DNA of 64,000 nt from Flavobacterium gilvum (lineage in GTDB: Bacteria > Bacteroidota > Bacteroidia > Flavobacteriales > Flavobacteriaceae). Positions 26,100-35,075 of this stretch are shown in pieces. The notes beneath the pieces were generated by a model, which was not told where the DNA came from, searched no databases, and worked only from the letters and a program-made list of their open reading frames with translations. The position numbers and the translations under genes are program-made. Positions within the stretch are counted from its first letter, which is position 1; every line of letters begins with the position of its first letter. The DNA is taken from assembly GCF_001761465.1 (NCBI RefSeq), contig NZ_CP017479.1, positions 3,162,001 through 3,226,000 of the forward strand, in the 5' to 3' direction.

Positions 26100-27142
26100 C
26101 ATTCAATTACTTCATAGGTGTTTACCGGCACTGATTTATTTTTCAAAACATATTCACCATTCCGTTCACACTTAAAAGATTCTTTTGCAATATTAAAAAC
26201 CGCTTCTGAAATAAGAATCTGACCCGGTTTGGCAACACTTTGCAGTCTTTGAGCTGTATTTACGGCATCGCCGATAACGGTGTAATCAAATCGTTTTAAA
26301 GATGCCGAACCAATGTTCCCGGATACCATCTCACCGGAATTAATACCAATCGAAATTTCTGGTTTGTACTTTTTGTCCCCAACTGTTATTTCTTCAATGT
26401 TCTTGATTTGATTTTTTAGAGCAAGTCCTGCATCAATAGCCCTGTCCAGATGGTAATCTCCCCTAAAAACAGCCATAACGGCATCGCCCATGAATTTATC
26501 GACATGACCTTCTTGAGCTATAATTTCTTTTACGATTGTATCAAATAATCCATTAAGCAGATTCACAACAGTATTTGCCGGAAATTGTTCTGTAATTGTC
26601 GTAAAACCGCACACATCTATAAAAAGCACTGTTGCTTCGAGCATTTCATTTTTAAGAAGACTGCTCTCAAACTCCTTGTTAGTCATAAAATTAATTACAT
26701 TTTCATCTACGTACATTTTGAGAATATTATTCTCTTTTATTGCTTTTATGGTTTCCTGTAATTGTTTAACATGCTGTATGGTTTTCTCCATAGTTAGATC
26801 CAGATCATCAAAATCTACGGGCTTACATACAAAATCAAAGGCACCCCGATTCATTGCAGTCCGTATATTTTGCATGTCTCCATACGCCGAAACCATAACG
26901 GCTTTCAACATCGGATTGGCTTCGGGCAATCTACTCAACAAAGTCAACCCATCCATTATTGGCATATTAATATCACTTAGAATAATATCCAAATCTGGAT
27001 GTTCCGAAACCTTCTGCAAAGCCTCTTCCCCATTCTGGGCAAAAATGAATTGGTAAACATTTTCCCGAATCTTTTTTCTAAACTTTTGCTTAACCAAAAT
27101 TTCTAAATCTGCTTCGTCATCAACTACAAGTATCTTAGCCAT
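26099..27142 (-). CDS. Receiver-domain class III adenylate cyclase
   Basis: 347 residues. Receiver domain 1-120 with phospho-acceptor Asp57 (LSDINM), VMVSAYG and CKP. A linker helix follows (about 120-165), then a class III nucleotidyl cyclase domain: metal aspartates Asp176 (FIDVCGF) and Asp220 (FMGD), substrate-specificity pair Lys216 and Asp286 (FDYTVIGD), and transition-state Asn295 and Arg299 (VNTAQRL). The Lys/Asp pair predicts ATP rather than GTP as substrate. It would make cAMP in response to phosphorylation by a kinase, presumably one of the four encoded upstream. It overlaps the single-domain regulator gene by 8 bases. Confidence 0.88.
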   Translation of the reverse strand: MAKILVVDDEADLEILVKQKFRKKIRENVYQFIFAQNGEEALQKVSEHPDLDIILSDINMPIMDGLTLLSRLPEANPMLKAVMVSAYGDMQNIRTAMNRGAFDFVCKPVDFDDLDLTMEKTIQHVKQLQETIKAIKENNILKMYVDENVINFMTNKEFESSLLKNEMLEATVLFIDVCGFTTITEQFPANTVVNLLNGLFDTIVKEIIAQEGHVDKFMGDAVMAVFRGDYHLDRAIDAGLALKNQIKNIEEITVGDKKYKPEISIGINSGEMVSGNIGSASLKRFDYTVIGDAVNTAQRLQSVAKPGQILISEAVFNIAKESFKCERNGEYVLKNKSVPVNTYEVIE

Positions 27143-27518
27143 TGTTCACTACTTTTTTTAGTTTCTCTTTTAACACATTAAAATCCAATGGCTTTGTCAA
27201 AAAATCATTGGCTCCATTTTGTATGGCTTGTCTATGATTTTCCTCGTCTCCATAAGCAGTAATCATCATGACCACTGGTGGCGGTTCTGGATAATCTTGT
27301 CGGATTTTGGACAAAAGTTCAATACCGCTCATTCCCGGCATATTGATATCAGAAAGTATTAACACCACTTCCGAAGCTTTCTCTTTAAGGTAATCTAGAG
27401 CTTCTTCACCAGAAAGGGAAAAGTCAAATTCAAAATCATGATGTCGTAATTCTTTACGAAAATGTTGCAAAAAAAGCGGTTGCACATCGGGTTCATCATC
27501 TACTACTAGTATCTTCAT
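27135..27518 (-). CDS. Single-domain response regulator
   Basis: 127 residues consisting of a receiver domain only: acidic pocket DDEPD (8-12, Asp7/Asp8), phospho-acceptor Asp57 in LSDINMPGMSG, switch Thr in MMITAYG and LysPro in LTKPLDF. With no output domain it would act by protein contact or as a phosphate shuttle. It is followed directly by the receiver-cyclase, whose receiver has nearly the same motifs, and lies 101 bases after the kinase genes. Confidence 0.9.
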   Translation of the reverse strand: MKILVVDDEPDVQPLFLQHFRKELRHHDFEFDFSLSGEEALDYLKEKASEVVLILSDINMPGMSGIELLSKIRQDYPEPPPVVMMITAYGDEENHRQAIQNGANDFLTKPLDFNVLKEKLKKVVNNG

Positions 27519-27619
27519 TTTTAATTATTTATTTTAGACAATCACACACAAACAATTAATTTACAATTACTTACAAAATATTAAATTTACGAATTTTATT
27601 ACTCGAATAATTTACTTTT

Positions 27620-30600
27620 TTATCCTATTGGAAGTAAAATTGTAAAAATAGTATAGTCATTTTCCCTGCTATCAATAGCAATTGTACCACCATGCCCTTT
27701 TACCACTATATCATAACTTAAAGACAATCCCAAACCTGTGCCCTCACCACTTGGTTTGGTGGTAAAAAAAGGCTGCATAATTTTGTCTTTAATGATATCC
27801 GGGATTCCAGAACCATTGTCCTTTACAGTTATTTCAACTCCTTTATCTTTTACTGCAGTCTTCACGCTGACTATTGATTTATATCCTTTGTCAGATTCTT
27901 TTTGTCTTTGATGTGTGGCATAAAAAGCATTTGTGAATAAATTCAGTAACACACGACCAATTTCTTGTGTTAACACATTTATTTTTGGTAGAGTTGAATC
28001 AAAATCAGTAACTAAATCGGCATTAAAACTTTTGTCTTTGGCACGAAGACCATGATAAGCAAGACGCAGGTATTCATCGGCCAGTTTGTTTATATCGGTA
28101 GATTCTTTAATAGTGCTTCCAGTTCGGCTGTGTTGCAACATTCCTTTTACGATACTGTCGGCGCGTCTACCATGATGATTTATTTTTTCTAAGTTTTTTT
28201 TGATGTCGTTTGCTATTACACTTGCTTCAGAAGTATCCCCTTTAGTCATTTCCTCTTGCATTTCCTCAATGAGTTCTATACTGACTTCCGAAAAATTATT
28301 GACAAAATTCAGTGGATTCTGTATTTCATGCGCAATTCCTGCTGTGAGTTCACCCAATGAAGCCATTTTTTCAGATTGAATTAACTGGTTCTGAGTGATT
28401 TTCAAATCTTCAATCGATTTGGTCAACTGATTGGTTCTAATAGTAACTTTTTCTTCAAGAATACTATTCTCCCGTTTCAGGGTTCTGGCCCGATAAGTGA
28501 CATACGAAGGTATTGAAACAATAAAAACAAGAAAGTAAAGTGTATAAGCCCACCAGGTTTTCCACCAGGGTGGTGAAATCACAAGGTCTATCGAATCATT
28601 TTTTGTACTCCAAACACCATCGCTGTTGGCCGCTTTTACATGAAAAGTATAACTACCAGGAGAAAGATTCGTATAGGTTACCGATCTTTGGGTTCCGGCC
28701 TGCACCCAATCCTTATCATAGCCATCTAGTTTGTAGGCATAAGTATTTGCAGCCGGATCATCGTATTGCAAACCAATATAATTGAAACGAATACGATTTT
28801 GCAGGTAAGAGAGTTGTATTTCTTTCTTGCCTTCAGTCAAAATATTGGTATATTCCTCTTTTGTTACTTTGGGATTACTAATAGCTATTTCTTCCAAAAC
28901 TACTTTTGGTGGAAACGGATTGGCGTCTAGGTTTTTTGGATTAAAAACTGCGACAGCATTTGAAAGCTGAGTCATCAAACGGCCATCATCTAATTTATAC
29001 AAATTTTGATTATTAGTTCCTAGAGTGTAACCGGTCAAAATAGTATTAAACGGAAAATTTTTAACCGACATATTTTTTGGATTTATACGCGACAGCCCTC
29101 TTTCAGTTGCTATCCATAGCTGTCCTAAAGCATCTTCATTTATTCCTGACACCCCATTAAATAATAACCCATTTGTCTCATTTAGCTGTCGTATCCATCT
29201 TCCTTCTTTACGATCAAATTCAAAAATACCATTTTGATACGTACCCACCCAAAACCTTCCTGATACATCCTCATATATACTCGTTATACAAGTCATACCT
29301 TTATTCTGTATGTTGCTATACGAAATGAAGCAATCCTTTTTGGAATCATAGCGATTTAAACTGCCATAGTTAGTCCCCACCCAAAAATCCCCCTTGCGAT
29401 CAACATAAGTGGATGTTACCATACCATCATCTAATGCCCCAACATTTTTAGCTGTCAATTTTTCTTTATTTTTTCGATAAGGATAAGCTTTAATTTTTTT
29501 TGTTTTCGGATTAAATGAACATATTCCTTTGTCAGAAGTATACAACCATATTATTCCATTGCCATCTTCAAAAGGGTTTGCCAAAAAACCTCCAGGAATT
29601 ATTTTATCTATTGCATATTTATCTTTCTTTCCTGTTTTTACATTGTAAAAAACTAAACTTTTCGTAGTGGCTATACAAAAATTACCATCCTTGGTTGAAC
29701 ATCCTTGATAAATAAATGAATCATCAAGATCCGAACTATAAATTTTGACAAAACTATTTGTACCCTCTTTCCATTTATAAATAGCATGTTCGTCGGCAAA
29801 CCATTGATAACCTTTTTCGCCTAAAGCGCAAATAACTTCTCCTTTAGGATAACTATCTAATTGTTCTGAGGTGTGTTTATAGATCGTAAAAGCACTTTTT
29901 AGGCGATTACTTTTGTTTGCACCAGCCCAACCAAAACCTACCCAAAATGCATCGGTATGGTCAATCATTTTTGAGGCCACCCAATACTTCCCACTTACAG
30001 ATCCTGCTCGTTCAGGATCATGTTGGTATCTTTCAAATTGAGCCTTTTGGGGATCAAATTTTACTAATCCGCTTGGAGAAGACAACCAAAAAGAATCCTC
30101 TTTGGTTGCTTTAATATCACCAATCCATTCGATTTCTGAAGGCTTAGCGTATTTAAAACCAGTTTTAAAGTAATCAAATTTATCTGTTGTCCTGTTTAAT
30201 CGAACTAATCCATCAAAACAAGCAAACCATAATTGCTTTTTCTTGTCTTCATAAATACTATTATATAATTTACGTTTATAGGAGCCAATAGTATAGACTT
30301 TCGTTCTTGAATAATCGAAACATTCAGGGTTTGTTTTTAATTCTTTATATGTATTTAATTTAGAATTAAAACGAACAATCTTACAATCATTAAGTTTCCC
30401 ATGAAAAGTTACCATCCAAAAAACACTAGGTTCAGAAGGCGTTTCATAAAGATAGACTACTTCCCTGGATTGCTCAGGATGGGTTGAAGTACTATACCCT
30501 TTGAGAGGAATATTCTTTCCTTCATAACTGTAAAATCCATTATTGGTTCCAAACCAAAGTTTTCCAGATTTAGAAATAAAACCACTATATATACGAGAGG

Positions 30601-31141
30601 CATTGATATAATTCACATTTTTAAACTTTTTACCAAAAAATTCAAAACGATTATTTTTATCCAATTTCCAGATATAATTTTCCTCATCATCTTTTTCGAT
30701 CGCTCCCCACAAATTTCCTTCATTATCATCAGCAAAAATGTGATAACTAATTGCCTCATCTTTTTCAGGATAGTCAAATTGTATAAAAGTATCTTTATTG
30801 CGATTATATTTGAATAGTCCATTTGAATAAGTACTTACCCAAACATCATTGTTCCGGTCTTTGTAAAGATCCGACACATTAGTACTAGGGTCCAGATTTC
30901 TTTTTTTGGATCCCAATTGGTACACTTTATATCGGTAGCCATCATAACGCACCAATCCATTTTGGGTTGCCATCCAAATGTAACCTTTTGGATCTTCAAC
31001 TATGTCTCTTACAAAACTTTCGGGCAAACCGGATTTCACATCATACTTTTCAAAATACATTTGTTGTTGCTGTGCCTTTCCAATTTCGGGAATACCTAAA
31101 CATCCGAACAAAAAGAAAAAAGAAATCGATAGTATTTTCAT
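27620..31141 (-). CDS. Two-component propeller sensor histidine kinase
   Basis: 1173 residues. Signal peptide, then a periplasmic double propeller of Reg_prop repeats (for example IVEDPKGYIWMATQNGLVRY), a Y_Y_Y domain (about 800-880) ending in PPWWKTWWAYTLYFLVF, which leads into the membrane helix. Cytosolic part: coiled linker, HisKA with the H-box ASLGELTAGIAHEIQNP, and HATPase_c with N-box LLNLFTNAFYA and G-boxes DNGSGIP and GEGTGLGLSL. There is no receiver or AraC domain, unlike the hybrid regulators of glycan clusters, so its output must be a separate protein, probably the receivers downstream. The propeller suggests an extracytoplasmic ligand. Confidence 0.9.
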   Translation of the reverse strand: MKILSISFFFLFGCLGIPEIGKAQQQQMYFEKYDVKSGLPESFVRDIVEDPKGYIWMATQNGLVRYDGYRYKVYQLGSKKRNLDPSTNVSDLYKDRNNDVWVSTYSNGLFKYNRNKDTFIQFDYPEKDEAISYHIFADDNEGNLWGAIEKDDEENYIWKLDKNNRFEFFGKKFKNVNYINASRIYSGFISKSGKLWFGTNNGFYSYEGKNIPLKGYSTSTHPEQSREVVYLYETPSEPSVFWMVTFHGKLNDCKIVRFNSKLNTYKELKTNPECFDYSRTKVYTIGSYKRKLYNSIYEDKKKQLWFACFDGLVRLNRTTDKFDYFKTGFKYAKPSEIEWIGDIKATKEDSFWLSSPSGLVKFDPQKAQFERYQHDPERAGSVSGKYWVASKMIDHTDAFWVGFGWAGANKSNRLKSAFTIYKHTSEQLDSYPKGEVICALGEKGYQWFADEHAIYKWKEGTNSFVKIYSSDLDDSFIYQGCSTKDGNFCIATTKSLVFYNVKTGKKDKYAIDKIIPGGFLANPFEDGNGIIWLYTSDKGICSFNPKTKKIKAYPYRKNKEKLTAKNVGALDDGMVTSTYVDRKGDFWVGTNYGSLNRYDSKKDCFISYSNIQNKGMTCITSIYEDVSGRFWVGTYQNGIFEFDRKEGRWIRQLNETNGLLFNGVSGINEDALGQLWIATERGLSRINPKNMSVKNFPFNTILTGYTLGTNNQNLYKLDDGRLMTQLSNAVAVFNPKNLDANPFPPKVVLEEIAISNPKVTKEEYTNILTEGKKEIQLSYLQNRIRFNYIGLQYDDPAANTYAYKLDGYDKDWVQAGTQRSVTYTNLSPGSYTFHVKAANSDGVWSTKNDSIDLVISPPWWKTWWAYTLYFLVFIVSIPSYVTYRARTLKRENSILEEKVTIRTNQLTKSIEDLKITQNQLIQSEKMASLGELTAGIAHEIQNPLNFVNNFSEVSIELIEEMQEEMTKGDTSEASVIANDIKKNLEKINHHGRRADSIVKGMLQHSRTGSTIKESTDINKLADEYLRLAYHGLRAKDKSFNADLVTDFDSTLPKINVLTQEIGRVLLNLFTNAFYATHQRQKESDKGYKSIVSVKTAVKDKGVEITVKDNGSGIPDIIKDKIMQPFFTTKPSGEGTGLGLSLSYDIVVKGHGGTIAIDSRENDYTIFTILLPIG

Positions 31142-31151
31142 AGTGTTTTAT

Positions 31152-33695
31152 TTACGGTTTAATAGATTGATTTAGTGGTATCGAAATAAAAAATGTACTT
31201 CCTTCACCTTCTTTTGTTTCTATTTTAATATCACCTCCATGACCTTTGACCACAATGTCATAACTCAGCGATAACCCTAAGCCAGTTCCCTCACCACTTG
31301 GTTTGGTGGTAAAAAACGGCTGCATGATTTTATCCTTGATGGCTGTTGGGATTCCTATACCGTTGTCTTTTACAGCTATTTCAATTGCTTTATCTTTTGA
31401 CAAAGTCTTCACGCTGACCATTGGTTTGTATGTTTCCCCTAATTTTTTCTGCATTTGATGTGTCGCATAGAAAGCATTAGTGAACAAATTCAATAACACA
31501 CGACCAATTTCTTGTGTCAATACATTTGCTTTTGGCAAATTCTCATCAAAATCGGTAATTAGTTCCGCATTAAAACTTTTATCTTTTGCCCGAAGTCCAT
31601 AATAGGCAAGCCTCATGTATTCATCGGCAAGTTTGTTTATATCTGTAGGTTCTTTTTGTCTGGAACTGATACGAGAATGTTGAAGCATCCCTTTTACAAT
31701 ACTGTCAGCGCGTTTGCCATGATGATTTATTTTATCTAAATTTTTGCTAATATCTTCTAAAATTTCACCAACCAATTCTTCATCTCTTTCCTCATTACGC
31801 TTGGATCTTTCTTCTTGGATTTCTTTAATGAGTTCGTTGCTCACTTCACTAAAATTATTGACAAAATTTAATGGGTTCTGAATTTCATGAGCAATCCCGG
31901 CGGTAAGCTCTCCAAGAGAAGCCATTTTTTCAGATTGAATAAGCTGGTTTTGTGTCGTTTTTAATTCATTGAGTGCTTTTTCGGCTATTTTTCGTTGTTT
32001 GTTAATCTCATTTTTTTGTTTCAGCAAAAGAGCATTTGCTTTCTGTTTATGCTGATTGTTTCGGTAGAGCAACAGCATCACTACTAAAGCAGATATCAAA
32101 GCTCCCGTTATACTAAAAATCCATAAACGCTGATTCTTGTTTTCGGCTTCTTTTTCTAATCTTCGCTTTTCGAGTTTTTCTATTTGCTTGTTGCTTTTTT
32201 CAATAATTGATTGCGTTTCAAAATTAGCAAGGTGATTTATGGCATCTAAGTCATCAGATCCATCTTTTAATTGCTGATAGATCTTAAGGTATTTGAAAGC
32301 TTCTTCTTTCTGTCCCATTTGTTCATAAATACGGGACAGCATTAAACTCGAATTTAACGAAATACCTATACTGTTATACGTTTTGGACGCACTATAGGCA
32401 AGAAGACCATATTCAATAGCTTTTGGCAAATTGTTCAATTTTTCATAGCACTCCGTCAAATGACAATAGATAAATTGTGAGTTATTCTTAGAGTGTTTTA
32501 AAAACAGACCAAGTGATTTAATAAAAAAGGGAATAGCAGCTGCATAATTACTCTGCATCATTTCAATCTGGCCTTTTGCGTCATAATTTCTGGCCAATAA
32601 CAAAGGTGCGCGATCCTTTCTTGGGTCTTGTAAAGTAAGTGCCAAAAATTTCTTGGCTTCATCATACCTTTTTAGTCCAATTAACGCAAATACCATATTA
32701 CCGTAAACGTCATAAATCTGAACAGTATCATTCATTTTTTTTAGTAGGTTTTCGGATTTGATAAAATACTCCAAAGTTTTAGATTGATTGTTCATACTTC
32801 CATAACTAAATGCTATCTCACGATATACCTGTACAAGCATATCTTTATCATTTATATTTAAATCCTCCTCCAATACAGAAGTACTTTTTAAATAATATTC
32901 AATTGCCAAACTAAATCGACCAGTGGCAGCGTAATAATCCCCCATAGGAATAGATAAAAGTGCCATTAACTTTTTATCCTTAATAGTAGAAATCATCTTT
33001 ACCAATTCAATTTCTATCTTTTGGGCTTCTTCCCGTTTTCCTTCATTTATTAAATCAGATATCATATAACTTGATATTTGAAAAATAAAAAAAGTCTGAT
33101 TCTGTTCTTTAAAAAGGGAAAGCGCCTTAGCTGCTGTCTTTTTTCCTTCTTCTACTTTACCCTGTTCAAAATAACTCCCAGCAATTAAAAAAACAATATT
33201 TGCTTGCATTTCCTTATCATTTTCTTTTTCAAAATAAGGAAGTGCAGTCTTCAACTGAGCCAGAATTTTTTCATGATTCAGATTCTTCAGCCATATCAAC
33301 TTTTTGGAATTCAAAATTCCTGCACTTTCCTTCTTTTCCTCCTCTGTCGAAAGCCAATCTGCTTGTTTCTGATAGTAAAATGAAAAAATATCATTTCTAT
33401 ACAAGTCGCTCATTGTACGCAAATACTGAACTTCTCCATTTTTGTAATGTGCTTTTTTGGAAAGCTCTCTCGCCTGTTTAGTTGCAATGAGACCCTGTTT
33501 AAATTCCAATGCATGAAAAGAGAACCTGGCAAATTCATTTAACCAAATTATTTTTTGTTCATCATTTCCTCTATGTTTCACAAGAAGTCGTTGCACACTA
33601 TCTGCTTGGAAGTTATATCTATTGATGCTTTCCTGCCCATGCAGTGATCCAGCCGAAATGACAATTACAAGAAGTATTAGAGGATATTTTTTCAC
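31152..33695 (-). CDS. TPR-sensor histidine kinase
   Basis: 847 residues. Signal peptide (MKKYPLILLVIVISAGSLHG), about ten TPR-like helical pairs (30-480), a coiled coil, one membrane helix (LWIFSITGALISALVVMLLL) and a cytosolic kinase with ASLGELTAGIAHEIQNP, the N-box LLNLFTNAFYA and GEGTGLGLSLSYDIVVKGHG. The catalytic part is nearly the same as in the three neighbours while the sensor half is unrelated, pointing to duplication with sensor exchange. It sits 10 bases upstream of the next kinase gene and 1 base after the preceding one, so it is co-transcribed. Confidence 0.9.
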   Translation of the reverse strand: MKKYPLILLVIVISAGSLHGQESINRYNFQADSVQRLLVKHRGNDEQKIIWLNEFARFSFHALEFKQGLIATKQARELSKKAHYKNGEVQYLRTMSDLYRNDIFSFYYQKQADWLSTEEEKKESAGILNSKKLIWLKNLNHEKILAQLKTALPYFEKENDKEMQANIVFLIAGSYFEQGKVEEGKKTAAKALSLFKEQNQTFFIFQISSYMISDLINEGKREEAQKIEIELVKMISTIKDKKLMALLSIPMGDYYAATGRFSLAIEYYLKSTSVLEEDLNINDKDMLVQVYREIAFSYGSMNNQSKTLEYFIKSENLLKKMNDTVQIYDVYGNMVFALIGLKRYDEAKKFLALTLQDPRKDRAPLLLARNYDAKGQIEMMQSNYAAAIPFFIKSLGLFLKHSKNNSQFIYCHLTECYEKLNNLPKAIEYGLLAYSASKTYNSIGISLNSSLMLSRIYEQMGQKEEAFKYLKIYQQLKDGSDDLDAINHLANFETQSIIEKSNKQIEKLEKRRLEKEAENKNQRLWIFSITGALISALVVMLLLYRNNQHKQKANALLLKQKNEINKQRKIAEKALNELKTTQNQLIQSEKMASLGELTAGIAHEIQNPLNFVNNFSEVSNELIKEIQEERSKRNEERDEELVGEILEDISKNLDKINHHGKRADSIVKGMLQHSRISSRQKEPTDINKLADEYMRLAYYGLRAKDKSFNAELITDFDENLPKANVLTQEIGRVLLNLFTNAFYATHQMQKKLGETYKPMVSVKTLSKDKAIEIAVKDNGIGIPTAIKDKIMQPFFTTKPSGEGTGLGLSLSYDIVVKGHGGDIKIETKEGEGSTFFISIPLNQSIKP

Positions 33696-33696
33696 T

Positions 33697-35049
33697 TTAT
33701 AGCTTATTATCGGTTAAACAAATAATAAATTCTGATCCTTCCTTTTCTTTCGTTTTTACTTTCAAATCTCCATGATGTGCTTTTACGATGTCATAGCTCA
33801 ATGACAATCCCAATCCAGTTCCTTGCCCAGTAGGTTTGGTGGTAAAAAAGGGTTGAAAAATTTTGTCAACTACATTTTTCGGAATTCCATTGCCATTATC
33901 CTTTACAATAATCTCTAAATGATTTTCACTTTTTTGGGTTTTAATCGTAACTGTTGGTTCAAAATTTTCCATGCTAGATTTCTTTTTTTCGGTGACCGCA
34001 TAAAACGCATTGGTAATCAAATTTAAAATCACTCTTCCCATATCTTGGGGAATAAGATTAGTAGTACCGATAGTCTCATCAAAATCGGTCACTATAGTTG
34101 CATTAAATGATTTGTCTTTGGCTCGAAATCCATGGTAAGCCAATCGCAAATATTCATCGGCAAGTTTGTTTATATCTGTAGGTTCTTTTTGTCCGGAACT
34201 GATACGGGAATGTTGAAGCATCCCCTTAACAATACTGTCAGCACGTTTACCATGAAGATTTATTTTTTCCAGGTTTTTTTTGATGTCGTTTGCAATGTTT
34301 TTTACCTCTTCAAAATCTCCTTTTGCTATTTCCTCATTCATTTCGTCCAATAGTTCATTGCTGACTTCACTGAAATTATTGACAAAGTTTAATGGATTTT
34401 GAATTTCATGTGCAATTCCGGCTGTAAGTTCCCCGAGTGAAGCCATTTTTTCAGATTGAATAAGCTGTGCCTGAGTAGTTTTTAGTTCTTCAAAGGCTTT
34501 TTGCAGCTCTTCTTTTTGACCTTGAATTTCAGCTGTTCGTTCAGCTACCTGCTCTTCTAATTTTGCCTTTAAAATTTCGGACTGTTGAAACTCTTTTTCC
34601 AGCTCTATGGCTTTTAATTGTTCTCTTTCCATGTCTTTTCGTTGTTTTCTAGTAATGAAAAACATGGCAAAAATCCAAATGATTGAAAAAGAAATTGCAG
34701 CGTGAAAATAATTATTCCACTCTTTATGAAAAGAAGAATTGATGAGTTTTGTAAAATCTTCTAAAAAGTTTACTGCCACAAAGGGCAATATCGAATAAAT
34801 AAAAGTTTTAACTGATTTAAATTCCTTTTGAGTAAGGCAAAAGTAGATTAGGGTAAATAATATTCCGTGCGCTATCCAAGCAATTATTGCTCTGCTTGAA
34901 TCTAGAAAAAGTCCAGCGATTAAAAGCCCAATCGAGATCCAAAACCCAATACGCAAATATTTATCAATTTGAGGCAATAGAATTTTGCTTTGCAAAGTTC
35001 TTCGCAAATGACTAAAAACGATTAGTAAAAGAATATAGTCAAAGTTCAT
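33697..35049 (-). CDS. Integral-membrane sensor histidine kinase
   Basis: 450 residues, the shortest of the four kinases. The N-terminal 155 residues hold about four hydrophobic segments with little extracytoplasmic mass, then a coiled coil (EREQLKAIELEKEFQQSEIL), HisKA with ASLGELTAGIAHEIQNP and HATPase_c with GQGTGLGLSLSYDIVKAHHG. The membrane part could sense something in the bilayer or simply relay. It ends 1 base before the TPR kinase start. The catalytic core is a little more divergent than in the other three (LILNLITNAFYAV-type N-box). Confidence 0.88.
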   Translation of the reverse strand: MNFDYILLLIVFSHLRRTLQSKILLPQIDKYLRIGFWISIGLLIAGLFLDSSRAIIAWIAHGILFTLIYFCLTQKEFKSVKTFIYSILPFVAVNFLEDFTKLINSSFHKEWNNYFHAAISFSIIWIFAMFFITRKQRKDMEREQLKAIELEKEFQQSEILKAKLEEQVAERTAEIQGQKEELQKAFEELKTTQAQLIQSEKMASLGELTAGIAHEIQNPLNFVNNFSEVSNELLDEMNEEIAKGDFEEVKNIANDIKKNLEKINLHGKRADSIVKGMLQHSRISSGQKEPTDINKLADEYLRLAYHGFRAKDKSFNATIVTDFDETIGTTNLIPQDMGRVILNLITNAFYAVTEKKKSSMENFEPTVTIKTQKSENHLEIIVKDNGNGIPKNVVDKIFQPFFTTKPTGQGTGLGLSLSYDIVKAHHGDLKVKTKEKEGSEFIICLTDNKL

Positions 35050-35075
35050 ATTTCAAAAATTATATGGTAAATAAA

